A stretch of DNA of 64,000 nucleotides from Sphingobacterium sp. UGAL515B_05 (GCF_033097525.1 NZ_CP109907.1:6138001-6202000), one strand, 5' to 3'. Shown: positions 25,961 to 36,244, counted from the first letter of the stretch. Notes: generated by a model not told the origin, from the sequence alone. Made by a program: numbers and translations.

Positions 25961-26521
25961 ATGAGTTCCTCACCTATTTCCCATACAGATTTTGTCATTG
26001 AAGAAGTCAAAGAATCTAGCATTAACTTAATTTCCGAACTAGTAGACCTGACATTTAATATTGTCCAAGGAGGTGCCTCCGTAGGTTTTATGGAAGATCT
26101 AACAGTTAAGCAGGCAAGAAAATTTTGGACTGAGGTACTGAGCAAAGTCAAACTACAGAAAACAGTATTAATTGTCGCTAAAAATACTTTTACAAATCGA
26201 ATCGCAGGCACTGTTCAACTGCAAATAGACCTCCCATCAAATCAGACACATCGTGCAGATGTTGCCAAAATGTTAGTCCATACTGAATTTCGAAGAATGG
26301 GTATTGCACAAAATTTACTTCAACACATTGAAAATATAGCCATTGATCTAAATAAGACACTACTGGTACTAGATACTGTAACCGATAGCCCGGCTTATAT
26401 TATGTATCAAAAATGTGGCTGGACGATAGTCGGAGATATCCCAAATTATGCGCTCTTCCCCAATGGAACATGGTGTAGTACGACATACTTTTACAAAAGC
26501 TTAATTCTGCCGGCAAAATAA
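25961..26521 (+). CDS. GNAT N-acetyltransferase
   Basis: 186 residues. 'VAKMLVHTEFRRMGIAQNLLQHIENIAIDLNKTLLVLDTVTDSPA' carries the acetyl-CoA loop (R-R-x-G-I-A), and 'YQKCGWTIVGDIPNYALFPNG' is the usual C-terminal strand. Relatives include small-molecule and aminoglycoside-like acetyltransferases; the substrate is unknown. A bidirectional terminator follows directly. Confidence 0.85.
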   Translation: MSSSPISHTDFVIEEVKESSINLISELVDLTFNIVQGGASVGFMEDLTVKQARKFWTEVLSKVKLQKTVLIVAKNTFTNRIAGTVQLQIDLPSNQTHRADVAKMLVHTEFRRMGIAQNLLQHIENIAIDLNKTLLVLDTVTDSPAYIMYQKCGWTIVGDIPNYALFPNGTWCSTTYFYKSLILPAK

Positions 26522-26523
26522 AA

Positions 26524-26560
26524 AAGCCTCCAAAATAATTAAATATTCATTTGGAGGCTT
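26524..26560. terminator. Bidirectional terminator between convergent genes
   Basis: Arms AAGCCTCCAAA (26524-26534) and TTTGGAGGCTT (26550-26560), 11 bp perfect, with AT-rich loop and T/A-rich flanks. It serves the GNAT gene and the convergent GH92 operon. Confidence 0.8.
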
Positions 26561-26611
26561 CTCTTAATTATTTGGGCGTTTCACATAAGAAACTCCATCT
26601 ACCTATAGACC

Positions 26612-28858
26612 CTATCTATTTTTGTACCATACCGGTCCCGGTTTTTCGCCCATTTCTAGCACCAATGTCGCTCCGGACATAATTTGTTCATGTGTGATAT
26701 AACTTGTTTCAAGAGGCTTACCATCGATCGTAATGGCTTGTATATAAATATTGGATTTACTGACATGCTTAGCTTTCACGGTAAATTTCTTTCCATTGGA
26801 CAATTTCAATTCAGCTTTTTCAAATAAAGGTGTACCGATTTCGTATTTTCCACTGATGGGATCTACAGGATAAAATCCCAATGAGCTGAATACATACCAA
26901 GCCGACATCTGCCCGCAGTCATCATTTCCACTTAATCCAGAAGGTGTATTCAAGTAAAGCTTGTTCATTACCTCCGCTGCATATTGCTGCGTTTTCCAAG
27001 GCTGTCCAACCGCATTAAATAAATAGATTGCATGATGGCTTGGCTCGTTACCGTGTGCATATTGGCCAATCATTCCTGTACTAAAAATTGGTAGTTTGCT
27101 GGTGTCAGAAGGATGAAATGTAAACATGCTATCTAACTTCTGTCCAAAGCGCTCTTGTCCACCAACGAGTTTAATCAATCCAGGGATATCATGTTGTACA
27201 GACCAAAAATATTGCCATGCATTACTTTCACAGATATGCGCGCTATATTCCTCCGCATCAAATGGGGTAATAAACTTACCATGGCTATCTCGAGGTTGCA
27301 TAAATGAAGTAGCCGGATTATACACATTTTTATAATTTTGAGCTCTTGCAAAAAATGTTCCCGCAATCTCTTTCTTTCCCATCTTATCGGCCATCATTGC
27401 GATGCAATGATCGTCATAGGCATATTCAAGTGTTCTTGATAGGGACCAGTTTTCGGCATTGTATTCATCTTTGACATCATAAGGCACATAGCCTAGCTTT
27501 TTATACAGACCTATACCCCGGTAATTGTCAATATTAGCTGTGGCAACACAGGCTTCTAACGCTTTTGATGCATCAAAATCACCAATTCCTTTTAAATATG
27601 CATCTACAATGACAGGAATGGCATGATTCCCAATCATCATATCCGTTTCACTTCCGTAAATATTCCATACCGGTAATCGGCCGTGCTGTTCATAAAAGGC
27701 TATGAAGGACTTAATCATATCATTTACTCGGCTAGGGTCGATATAGGTAAATAACGGATGGGAAGCTCTATAAGTGTCCCAAAGTGAGAATGTGCTATAA
27801 TTAGTCCAACCTTCGGCCTGATGTACCTTCCGGTCAGCCCCCATATACGCACCATCAACATCACCGAAAATCGTCGGTGCTAACATGGAATGATATAACG
27901 CTGTATAGAACTTAACCTGCTCCTCTTTGTCTTTGGTCTCGATCGATACCCTACCCAATTCATGATTCCAATTTTGCTCGGCCTCCTTTAAATAATAATC
28001 AAAGTCATCTTTTGGAACTTCTGCCTTTAAGTTCTTGGAAGCGCCTTCCATACTTACTCCCGAAAGGGCCGTACTTAAAGTCACTTGTTCTCCAGCTGCT
28101 GTCTTGAAATCAAAACGTGCTTTGAATGCTGTACCAATTCGTTTTGCGCCTTTTGCCGTTGTATCAGCGCTGGATAATATTGCTGAACTATCGATATGAA
28201 CGGCCATAAAAGGCTTAGAAAACCGAGTTTCAAAATAAACGCGTTGGCCTCTTGCCCAGCCCTCCGAAAAACGATAACCACGAATAGTGACAGAATCAAC
28301 TACTTCGATGTGTGAATCCGTGGTAGCATCCCAATTCATTGCTTTCTTTAAGTCTAAAAATACAGCAGACTCGGCTTTTGGAAAGGTATAACGTTGAATA
28401 CCACAGCGTGCCGTTGCTGTCAGCTCCACATTTATATCGTAATCAGTAAGTTTTACCTGATAGTATCCGGCGTGAGCCTTTTCGTCTTTATGCGAAAATT
28501 TGGAATGTATACCTAAGGGAGCAGCAGCTTCATGATATGGTAAGGTAACCGGCATGAAAGATATGTCGTACAAGTCGCCGGCACCAGTTCCACTTAGATG
28601 TGTATGGCTAAAGCCGGAAATCGTACTGTCGGGATAAAAGTATCCGGAAATACGGTCCCAGCCAGGTAGTCCATTATCTGGGCTGAGCTGCACCATCCCA
28701 AAAGGCGACTGTGCTCCAGGATATGTATTGCCCGTAAAATCCGTTCCGATAAAAGGATTTACATATTCTACATAAGAAGTCTCATTGGACTTTTTTATTG
28801 AAGCGCAACCAATTAAGGACAAAAGGCCTGCACAGACCGCATAATTAATATATTTCAT
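26612..28858 (-). CDS. GH92 family alpha-mannosidase, lipoprotein
   Basis: 748 residues. Lipobox 'LSLIGC' (Cys18). 'YVNPFIGTDFTGNTYPGAQSPFGMVQLSPDN' is the GH92 N-terminal signature, and 'GNDDCGQMSAWYVFSSLGFYP' region carries the acidic pair that acts as general base in GH92 enzymes. The family consists of calcium-dependent, inverting exo-alpha-mannosidases trimming N-glycans or yeast mannan. It is 34 bases downstream of a second GH92 gene, so they form an operon. Lipid anchoring suggests surface or periplasmic location. Confidence 0.93.
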   Translation of the reverse strand: MKYINYAVCAGLLSLIGCASIKKSNETSYVEYVNPFIGTDFTGNTYPGAQSPFGMVQLSPDNGLPGWDRISGYFYPDSTISGFSHTHLSGTGAGDLYDISFMPVTLPYHEAAAPLGIHSKFSHKDEKAHAGYYQVKLTDYDINVELTATARCGIQRYTFPKAESAVFLDLKKAMNWDATTDSHIEVVDSVTIRGYRFSEGWARGQRVYFETRFSKPFMAVHIDSSAILSSADTTAKGAKRIGTAFKARFDFKTAAGEQVTLSTALSGVSMEGASKNLKAEVPKDDFDYYLKEAEQNWNHELGRVSIETKDKEEQVKFYTALYHSMLAPTIFGDVDGAYMGADRKVHQAEGWTNYSTFSLWDTYRASHPLFTYIDPSRVNDMIKSFIAFYEQHGRLPVWNIYGSETDMMIGNHAIPVIVDAYLKGIGDFDASKALEACVATANIDNYRGIGLYKKLGYVPYDVKDEYNAENWSLSRTLEYAYDDHCIAMMADKMGKKEIAGTFFARAQNYKNVYNPATSFMQPRDSHGKFITPFDAEEYSAHICESNAWQYFWSVQHDIPGLIKLVGGQERFGQKLDSMFTFHPSDTSKLPIFSTGMIGQYAHGNEPSHHAIYLFNAVGQPWKTQQYAAEVMNKLYLNTPSGLSGNDDCGQMSAWYVFSSLGFYPVDPISGKYEIGTPLFEKAELKLSNGKKFTVKAKHVSKSNIYIQAITIDGKPLETSYITHEQIMSGATLVLEMGEKPGPVWYKNR

Positions 28859-28892
28859 CGTGTAGATCAGTTTTTCAATTTAGTTTGCCTAA

Positions 28893-31142
28893 TTATCTAT
28901 TTCCAGTAACGATTAGAATATCTTTACTGTTGACCAAAGTCTGATGGTTGATTTTAAATCCATTGAATGGTTTTCCATCGATAACGATCTTTTTGATATA
29001 ATCACCAGCACCCGCTTTTTGACGTCTTATCGTCACTTTGTCGCCGTTTGGATAATATTTCTTATCGAGTTGGATGGTCACTTTGTCGAATACAGGTGTT
29101 ACAACGGTATAATCTGGTCTACCTGGACAAAAAGGATAGATTCCAATCATGTTCATTAAAGCCCATGTAGACATTGTTCCCGTATCGTCATTTCCTGGTA
29201 TACCTCCGGGACTGTTTGTAAAATGTTTCTCCAGAATTTCTTTAACCAGTTTTTGGGTACGCCACTCTTCTCCTTTGATTTCTGAAAACACATGTGGATA
29301 CAGCATATCTGGTTCGTTGGTAACATCAAAATACCCTTTATCAAACGTTGCCTGCAGTCTATCCACAAATTTTTGCTTTCCACCTATCAATTTCACCAAA
29401 CCAGGTATATCAAATGGTATGGCAAAACTATAGTTCCAAGCGTTACCTTCATGGAAACCATGATTAGGTTCAAAATTGGCGCCCATCAATGGGCTAAATG
29501 GACTTAAAAACTCGCCGTTAGGAAGAATAGGTCTGAAAGTCCCATACTCCGAAGAATAATAATGTTTATATCCCTGCGCTCGCTTAGCAAAAAGCTGGGC
29601 ATCTTTGGTTTTCCCCAATGAACCGGCCAGTTGGGCTAAGTTCCAATCGGCAACATAATATTCTATGGCATGAGATACCGAATTATCGAATGAATCGCGC
29701 AGTGGAACATACCCATACTTCACATAGTCCGCATTGTCGGGTCTAATTTTATTCGTGGAGTCCGTAGTCGTTGCCGATTTCAGAAACGCTTCATAAGCTG
29801 TATTGATATCAAAATCCCGAATGCCTTTCATCCATGCATCAACGATCACTGGAACTGCCGGATCGCCATCCATGGTATAGCTTTCTCGGCTATACAACTC
29901 CCATTTGGGCATCCAACCACTTTCCTTATAAATATCGATCATGGAACGTATCATGCCCACCTGCTTATCGGGATAAACCAGTGACATTAAAGGCTGAACA
30001 TTTCGGTACGTATCCCATAGCGAAAACACGGTGTAACGCTTGTGATCTGCAACAAGTGTTTTCCGACTTTCCATTGCCGGATATTCTCCGTTTACATCCT
30101 GCAAGATATTTGGATGAATCATAGCATGATATAAAGCCGTATAGAACACTGTTTTTTGGTCCTCTGTACCGCCTTCTACCTGTATCTTTGACAATGCATT
30201 GTTCCAAAGCGAAGCTGCGTGCTTTTGTGTTTTTTCAAAGCTAAAGTCTGCTTGTTCAGCATCTAGATTTTTACGCGCATTCTCAACGCTCACAAATGAT
30301 ACGGCAAGCTGTACTTCTAAGCTTTCATTTTCTTTGACATCAAAACTAAAATATGCGCCAAGATCATCGCCGGAAAGCTGATCGGTATAGTCCGTAAAAA
30401 TTTTATATTTTCCGGCATCTCTATTCCAATCGTTTTCCCATTTTTCTCCGGCACGCTGGAATTTCCAATATCCTCTTTTTGATGGTTTTTTATTGACACG
30501 CATAACAAAAAAGATCGGGTAAACAGCCTGATTGTTCGTGTAACAGAAGGAGCCCAACAATTTAGATCCTTCTATTTCGGTATCACTTACATAACGAACT
30601 GTTGCTCCCGTTTCATTTGTTAAACCTTCGCCCAAATTAAGCAGGATATTTGCCTGTCCTTTTGGAAAAGTAAATTTAGAAACACCTACACGGGTTGTCG
30701 CTGAAACTTCGGTCTTGATACCGTATTTCTTTAACACATTGCTATAATACCCCGGATGGGCAACCTCCTGCGTATAGGTACTTCCATATTGATGATAATC
30801 AACCTCTAATTTACCTGAGGTTGGCATCAACAACAGACTTCCCATGTCTGGACATCCTACCCCACTTAAATTAACATGAGAAAAACCTGTAAAATAACTG
30901 TTGCTATGTTCATAGGGGGTAGACCACCATCTTGCATCCTTATCAAATGCATTAAGTGATGATCCCATTACATTAAACGGAGAAACATTCATCAAGCCGT
31001 TGGGAACCTGAGCACCCGGATTAGTTGTTCCATAATTGCTGGTACCGATAAACGGGTTGACATAGTCTGTAGGAAGCTTTTGGGCAGAAACGTTCTCCCA
31101 AAGAAATAATCCTAAAAGTAAAAAACGAATAGATTTGATCAT
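28893..31142 (-). CDS. GH92 family alpha-mannosidase, secreted
   Basis: 749 residues from ATG at 31142, which opens directly into a signal peptide (MIKSIRFLLLGLF...SAQK); an ATG at 31178 would add 12 residues. 'YVNPFIGTSNYGTTNPGAQVPNG' and 'GNDDTGTMSTWALMNMIGIYP' mark GH92. It differs from its neighbour in having Thr for Cys and Gln around the catalytic acid motif, so its linkage specificity may differ. Together they suggest sequential cleavage of alpha-mannosides. Confidence 0.93.
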   Translation of the reverse strand: MIKSIRFLLLGLFLWENVSAQKLPTDYVNPFIGTSNYGTTNPGAQVPNGLMNVSPFNVMGSSLNAFDKDARWWSTPYEHSNSYFTGFSHVNLSGVGCPDMGSLLLMPTSGKLEVDYHQYGSTYTQEVAHPGYYSNVLKKYGIKTEVSATTRVGVSKFTFPKGQANILLNLGEGLTNETGATVRYVSDTEIEGSKLLGSFCYTNNQAVYPIFFVMRVNKKPSKRGYWKFQRAGEKWENDWNRDAGKYKIFTDYTDQLSGDDLGAYFSFDVKENESLEVQLAVSFVSVENARKNLDAEQADFSFEKTQKHAASLWNNALSKIQVEGGTEDQKTVFYTALYHAMIHPNILQDVNGEYPAMESRKTLVADHKRYTVFSLWDTYRNVQPLMSLVYPDKQVGMIRSMIDIYKESGWMPKWELYSRESYTMDGDPAVPVIVDAWMKGIRDFDINTAYEAFLKSATTTDSTNKIRPDNADYVKYGYVPLRDSFDNSVSHAIEYYVADWNLAQLAGSLGKTKDAQLFAKRAQGYKHYYSSEYGTFRPILPNGEFLSPFSPLMGANFEPNHGFHEGNAWNYSFAIPFDIPGLVKLIGGKQKFVDRLQATFDKGYFDVTNEPDMLYPHVFSEIKGEEWRTQKLVKEILEKHFTNSPGGIPGNDDTGTMSTWALMNMIGIYPFCPGRPDYTVVTPVFDKVTIQLDKKYYPNGDKVTIRRQKAGAGDYIKKIVIDGKPFNGFKINHQTLVNSKDILIVTGNR

Positions 31143-31178
31143 ATAATCTTGATAGACGACATTGTTAATTGCTTTCAT

Positions 31179-31535
31179 TCAAGCAAACACCATAGGCCGC
31201 TCATTTTAGCGTGTACCTACAATACTACAGATAATCGCAAAGATTTACAAATCTTACAACTGGTTATATCGATGATTTTACGTTTGTTAATAGGATTTAG
31301 CAAAACTATACATGTTAAGCAAAGAGATTTATGATGACCAATAACAACAAAAGCCTGAAGTGGGGAACTTCAGGCTTTTACTAACTAACCAATTATTAAC
31401 CTAAATTATGAAACTACTGATATAACGTCATCAAAAACGAGTTTCTTATATCGGGCCGCTAAGTTTAACCAAATTTTAACAAATCATTGTTATCGTTCAA
31501 CTCGCTCTATTTTAATCCAGCAGTAAACATATTTT
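31179..31535. other. Gap between two GH92 genes
   Basis: 357 bases holding copy 4 of the hairpin element and, on either side, AT-rich sequence. The minus-strand reading of the copy 4 hairpin could also end transcription of the upstream 1045-residue GH92 gene, making the downstream pair a separate unit. Confidence 0.5.
31345..31412 (-). ncRNA. Hairpin element copy 4 (candidate sRNA or orphan susC-type leader)
   Basis: On the minus strand: TTCATAATTTAGGTTAATAA, a GGTTAGT-containing spacer, then a 13-bp perfect stem (31349-31361 with 31367-31379) around a TCCCC loop and a T4 run. It matches the three copies at 58.8-59.4 kb in the first half and in the loop, but the stem bases differ and still pair. 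ACGTTATAT and TAGTTTC precede it, resembling copy 2. Read on the plus strand it is hairpin, AACCTAAATT, ATGAAACTACTGATATAA, i.e. a start codon followed by only five codons. Confidence 0.6.
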
Positions 31536-34500
31536 TTATTGATACAGTCCCCATTGTTTATTCGGTGTAGCGCCCATTTCTAAGACAAGCTCTCCTCCTT
31601 TTAGCAGTTCGGAAGCATCAAAATAAAAGGTATTGAGCGGTTTTCCATTTAACGTTGCGCGTTGTACATACATATTTTTCTTATTTGCATTTTTCGCTTT
31701 GATAATAAACTGTTCACCTCTTCCATATTTACCATCCAATCTAATCTTAACCTCCTCAAAGAGTGGGCTTCCTATTTCATAAATTGGTTTGACCCTTGTT
31801 CCGCCATCGATCTGAAATAAACCAATAGCATTCATGATATACCAAGCACTCATTTGCCCTTGGTCTTCATCGCCGAGATAAGCATTCGAAACCCCTTGGC
31901 CATAATAGCGTTCACCTATGGAGCGGCTCCATTTTTGTGTCAACCAGGGCTTATTCAACCAATTAAAAATATAGGCGAAATGCATTGATTGCTGATTTCC
32001 CTGAACAACAGGATAATCCCAATATTGATCATTAGGGCCATTATAACGCCATTTTTCACTTTCTGGAAATCCCCATTCCAATCGTTTTAAAAACACATCC
32101 TGTCCGATCATTTTAGCTAGTCCAGGAATATCCTGTGGCACAAAAAAGGTCAATTGCCATGCATTTCCTTCTACATAATGATGGTTAGCCCCCGATTTAA
32201 AAGGGTCAAAATCTTTATACCATTCTCCTTTTGAATCCTTCATCCGAGCATAGCCACTACTGACATCTATCGCATTTTTCCACCAGTTTCCGCGATCATT
32301 GAAATAGCGATATTCCTGTTCCTTTCCTAACGATTTTGCAAACTGCCCAACTGTCCAATCGTCAAAACTATATTCCATAGAATTGGAAAACCGCCCCAAA
32401 TCATAAGGAACGTACTTATATTTTAAATAGACATCCAAATCCCTATTACCCGCAAAACCGCCTTCAAATTTCAATGGACTTGTTGTCTGCATTTTTTTAA
32501 CAGCTTCAAATGCCTTTTCAGCATCGTAGTCTCTAATCCCCATCTGGTATGCCCCAACAATTAACGGTATTTCATGTTCAGCAACCATGACCGGAATATA
32601 CTCCATTCCGGCCGGCCCTTTCGCCAGCCAGCCATTTGCGTCATACATCGCAAGTTGCGATCTAACCCATTTATTGGACCACTCCGGCGTAACCAAGTTC
32701 CAAAACTGATTTAAATTCCAAAAGGTATTCCAGAAAGCATCACAGCCTAAAGCGAGATCCCCTTTATGGGCTAAAGTTCGTATCACTTCATCCGAAGACC
32801 TCCATTGACCGTTCACATCACTAAATGTGTTTCGGCTTGCCAAAGTGCGATACATATTGGTATAGAATTTCTCTTTTTCAAAATAGTCTGAAGACTTTAT
32901 CGCCAATCTACTTAAAAGTTCATCCCAAACTTTATGCTGATTTTCCACGACCCGATCAATGGACCATCCGAATGGCTCCGAAAGTTCCGTTTTTAAATTC
33001 TCCTCTGCATTGGCTAAGCTCACATAAGAAATCCCAGTGCGCAGTTGTACAGCCTTATCTTTATGCACATCAAATTCCACGTACATTCCCGCAAATTGAG
33101 CGCTATCAGCAACCAAATCAGCCCGTTCAGTCAACCGATCATTATGCCATGTGCCATAGTTTATGATAGGTTTATCAAACTCCATCACAAAGTATACGAC
33201 ATAATCCTGTTTTGCATCCGTGGACCAAACGTTTTCAGATAATTGATTACTGTATCCCACAACCTTATAGTCAGAAACCTTTTTCAGCGAGAAATCTTTA
33301 ATTTTATAATCATATTCTCCGTTAACCTTAAGATCAATCATGATACGTCCTGTATCCGACTTATGATAGGTATATTGTTGAAAACTGGAACGTGTACCAG
33401 CCGTCAATTTTACGTCGATATCGTGATCAAGGAGATGAACAGCATAATATCCCAATGGAGCCTTTTCGCTGGTTTTATCTATTGCAGATCGATATCCTGA
33501 ATTTGTACTGTACTGATCTCCGACCCGAGTTTTCAATTGACCTGCTGTCGGAAATGTTCCCAATCCAGCCATTGTCCATTCGTGAATATGGCTAAAAGTA
33601 CCAATAGATTCGATAGAAGGTTCATAACCTGCCTGCCAGCCAATATTTTGGTTATCTGGACTGATCTTTACCATGCCAAAAGGCATCCATGGTCCCGGGG
33701 CTATCATCCATCTGGAATGTGCTGCACCCATCATCGTGTTCACATAATCTGAAACTCCACCAAGTCTTTTTGGGCCCCGCTTGATTGTTGAAGACTGTAT
33801 TAATTGCCCATTATTATAAATTTCATACTTACTCCAGATATCCTTAGCGACATAGGGCATTGGTATTTCCAATTTCGCTGCACCTTTTTCAAGTGTTTTC
33901 TCATAAATTTTCTTTCCATCCAAGACTACTTTCAACTGTTCATCATCTTTCAATTTCAAGAGATCAACCAGCATATTTTGGACGGGTTTTCCTGCATTTA
34001 GGATCTCAAAATCAGCTTGCTGTACATTTTTAACAATTACAGATCGATTGGCTATTAACTTTACTTGCTGTGGACCAAGCAGTTTAAAGGAATCAAATTC
34101 AACCCAACCTCCCTTTATGACAGTTAGGGTAATCTGATTTCCGCCTTTCTTAATGAGATCAGCTGATACCGGTATATTTATCGTAGAATTTCCAGATTTT
34201 AAAGGATTCTCTAGCGGCTCACCATTTCCTGCTCCCCGCTCCACCTCAAAATTATAGGGCTTGCCATTGATTACGATCTGTAGTGTAGGTTTATTTTTAG
34301 GGTCACTATTGGCCAATTTAACCTGAAGTGTGCACTGACCATTTTTTATACTATTGTTTAACACATAGTATAAATTCAAAAAATGTGTTCTCAGACCAGA
34401 GGTTCCTCCAGTCCCGCCCCATTCATTGGCCGGACCGGGCAATACATAGGGTAGATCCTTTGTTAAAGAAGATTGACCGATGATAAACGCATTGTCTTCA

Positions 34501-34673
34501 TAACCAAAATCATGTTCCAAAAATTTCTTATATCCATTCGGGGACAAGGCAAATTCGCTGCTTGAACCGTCTGAATTCCCCAATTGCCAAATTGCGTGCT
34601 CCTGGCCAACTACAGACTGTACACATAGAAGCAACAGACCGGCGGCAAAAGAAAGTGAGAAACGTAATTTCAT
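31536..34673 (-). CDS. GH92 family alpha-mannosidase with N-terminal carbohydrate-binding-like domain
   Basis: 1045 residues, about 300 longer than its neighbours. After a signal peptide, residues 25-205 ('AIWQLGNSDGSSSEF', 'LQVKLANSDPKNKPTLQIVINGK', 'GWVEFDSFKLLGP') look like the jelly-roll found at the end of PL4 rhamnogalacturonan lyases. A linker domain follows, then GH92 starting at 'DYVNTMMGAAHSRWMIAPGPW'. The first signature is atypical (MMGAAHS instead of FIGT). The acidic motif 'GDEDQGQMSAWYIMNAIGLFQ'-like region is kept. This may have a different glycan target from the other two. Confidence 0.88.
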   Translation of the reverse strand: MKLRFSLSFAAGLLLLCVQSVVGQEHAIWQLGNSDGSSSEFALSPNGYKKFLEHDFGYEDNAFIIGQSSLTKDLPYVLPGPANEWGGTGGTSGLRTHFLNLYYVLNNSIKNGQCTLQVKLANSDPKNKPTLQIVINGKPYNFEVERGAGNGEPLENPLKSGNSTINIPVSADLIKKGGNQITLTVIKGGWVEFDSFKLLGPQQVKLIANRSVIVKNVQQADFEILNAGKPVQNMLVDLLKLKDDEQLKVVLDGKKIYEKTLEKGAAKLEIPMPYVAKDIWSKYEIYNNGQLIQSSTIKRGPKRLGGVSDYVNTMMGAAHSRWMIAPGPWMPFGMVKISPDNQNIGWQAGYEPSIESIGTFSHIHEWTMAGLGTFPTAGQLKTRVGDQYSTNSGYRSAIDKTSEKAPLGYYAVHLLDHDIDVKLTAGTRSSFQQYTYHKSDTGRIMIDLKVNGEYDYKIKDFSLKKVSDYKVVGYSNQLSENVWSTDAKQDYVVYFVMEFDKPIINYGTWHNDRLTERADLVADSAQFAGMYVEFDVHKDKAVQLRTGISYVSLANAEENLKTELSEPFGWSIDRVVENQHKVWDELLSRLAIKSSDYFEKEKFYTNMYRTLASRNTFSDVNGQWRSSDEVIRTLAHKGDLALGCDAFWNTFWNLNQFWNLVTPEWSNKWVRSQLAMYDANGWLAKGPAGMEYIPVMVAEHEIPLIVGAYQMGIRDYDAEKAFEAVKKMQTTSPLKFEGGFAGNRDLDVYLKYKYVPYDLGRFSNSMEYSFDDWTVGQFAKSLGKEQEYRYFNDRGNWWKNAIDVSSGYARMKDSKGEWYKDFDPFKSGANHHYVEGNAWQLTFFVPQDIPGLAKMIGQDVFLKRLEWGFPESEKWRYNGPNDQYWDYPVVQGNQQSMHFAYIFNWLNKPWLTQKWSRSIGERYYGQGVSNAYLGDEDQGQMSAWYIMNAIGLFQIDGGTRVKPIYEIGSPLFEEVKIRLDGKYGRGEQFIIKAKNANKKNMYVQRATLNGKPLNTFYFDASELLKGGELVLEMGATPNKQWGLYQ

Positions 34674-35482
34674 AAGTATCAGATTTTATAATTTTTAATT
34701 ACATCAGTTTCATTTTCCATAAATTGGTCAAAATTATTCGTTAGACTTATTCAATTGTACATACATAACAGATTAACCAAAAACCTATGATAAACAAAAC
34801 AATAAACACAATATTACTATAAAAATCACAAATATCAAACGAATAAAATCAAATGTATATACATACAAAGTAAAAACAGAGGAAAATGATTTCGATATAA
34901 ACACACAAATTTGGAGCGATGAAAGGTTTTGATTCTTAGAGAGAAGTGTTAGATCAATGGATAATTTCTTTCATATTGGATTTTTTCCTGAATTGGGAAA
35001 CAAGTCTGATTAACCTACAAAAGTGTTGCTGAAGGCTATTTAAGATAAACAAAGCTTTAATAAGAATGTACAAATTGAAATAATTTCCCGAAAGTTTAAT
35101 ATTCTTGCACTCTAACTTTGTCAAAAACTCAGGTAAAGCAATAATTACTATTGGCAATTTGGATTCAAAAAGTTATATTTATACAATTATTTGCTTTGAA
35201 ACCATAAAGATAAGAGTATTATCTTTAGTATTATCATTATAAACAATATTCTACCCATTTGTGTAGAGCCTTATTTCATTGCTGGATAGAGATTTAATAT
35301 TTTGAACAAGTTCAACTATTAGCTTTGACAACGATTACATTGTAAGGATAGGAACGTAAAAAAGCTTGTTTCTAGTGCATAAATTGACATTATGTGCTTA
35401 TTTTTGTAACTTGCAAGCCAAGACAACATCGATTTTACGTGGTATTCAAAAGCGATTACGGATCATCTTTGTAATTTACACT
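34674..35482. other. Long intergenic region upstream of the LuxR-type gene
   Basis: 809 AT-rich bases between divergent genes. A 67-codon open frame at 34954-35157 (-) shows no domain. TATTTTTG at 35399-35406 fits a -7 box for the rightward gene; no matching -33 element is clear. The size is unusual for this window and could hide a small RNA or decayed gene. Confidence 0.4.
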
Positions 35483-36244
35483 ATGAAAATTAAGATTGAA
35501 GATTTTTTCAAGCCGGTACAAGTTAAAGACGACTTTAGCAAAGATGATTATGAGATTGTCGAAGCCTTTATAAATTTCGCTAAATCCTTAAGCAGATTAA
35601 CCTATCAAAGTATATATTTAATTGATTATTCAAAGAAAAGCTTTCTATTTGTTTCTGATAACCCAATCTTTTTATGTGGAAGTACCCCTACTGAAGTAAT
35701 GCGTGAAGGTTATTATCATTATGTGAATAATGTCCCTGAGAACGATTTACATTTACTAAAAAAAATAAACGACGTTGGTTTTGACTTTTTTGGAAATTTA
35801 GATGCCGAAGATCGTCTAAAATTCTCTATATCTTATGATTTCCATTTAAAACAACCAGGGAATAAACCGCTTTTAGTAAACCATAAGCTAAAACCCCTGC
35901 TATTGGACAAGTTTTCCAATCCTTGGATCGCGCTCTGCCTGGTTTCTATTTCCTCGCATGCAAACTCAGGAAACATTAGATATAAATCGGATGAGGACGG
36001 AAAACAGTTTGAATATGATTTGGCTAAAGATATTTGGGTAGAAACCCCTCGTATTAAATTGAAACCCCGTGAAAAGGACATTCTTCTTTTTTCCGCACAA
36101 GGTCTTACCATGGATCAAATAGCAGATCAGCTTTATGTATCAATTGACACGGTTAAATTTCATAAAAAACAAATATTTTCAAAACTAAAAGTCAAAAGCA
36201 TTACAGAAGCTACAGCACTAGCAATTGAACTATCTCTTTTCTAA
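35483..36244 (+). CDS. LuxR-type transcriptional regulator with PAS-like sensor
   Basis: 253 residues from ATG at 35483; a TTG at 35366 would add an implausible 39 residues. Residues 30-180 have PAS-like features common in Bacteroidota regulators ('QSIYLIDYSKKSFLFVSDNPIF'). The C-terminal 65 residues are a GerE/LuxR helix-turn-helix ('LKPREKDILLFSAQGLTMDQ', 'LYVSIDTVKFHKKQIFSKLK'). The N-terminus is not the AHL-binding domain of LuxR. It is convergent with the acyltransferase gene, stop codons two bases apart, suggesting functional linkage. Confidence 0.88.
   Translation: MKIKIEDFFKPVQVKDDFSKDDYEIVEAFINFAKSLSRLTYQSIYLIDYSKKSFLFVSDNPIFLCGSTPTEVMREGYYHYVNNVPENDLHLLKKINDVGFDFFGNLDAEDRLKFSISYDFHLKQPGNKPLLVNHKLKPLLLDKFSNPWIALCLVSISSHANSGNIRYKSDEDGKQFEYDLAKDIWVETPRIKLKPREKDILLFSAQGLTMDQIADQLYVSIDTVKFHKKQIFSKLKVKSITEATALAIELSLF

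Noticed and set aside
26612..34673. A complete polysaccharide utilization locus around the GH92 genes
   Set aside because: No SusC/SusD pair or hybrid two-component regulator adjoins them; the Sus pair is 12 kb away and has its own sigma/FecR genes.
34954..35157. 67-codon minus-strand frame
   Set aside because: AT-rich composition, no domain, no promoter or start context; most likely chance.
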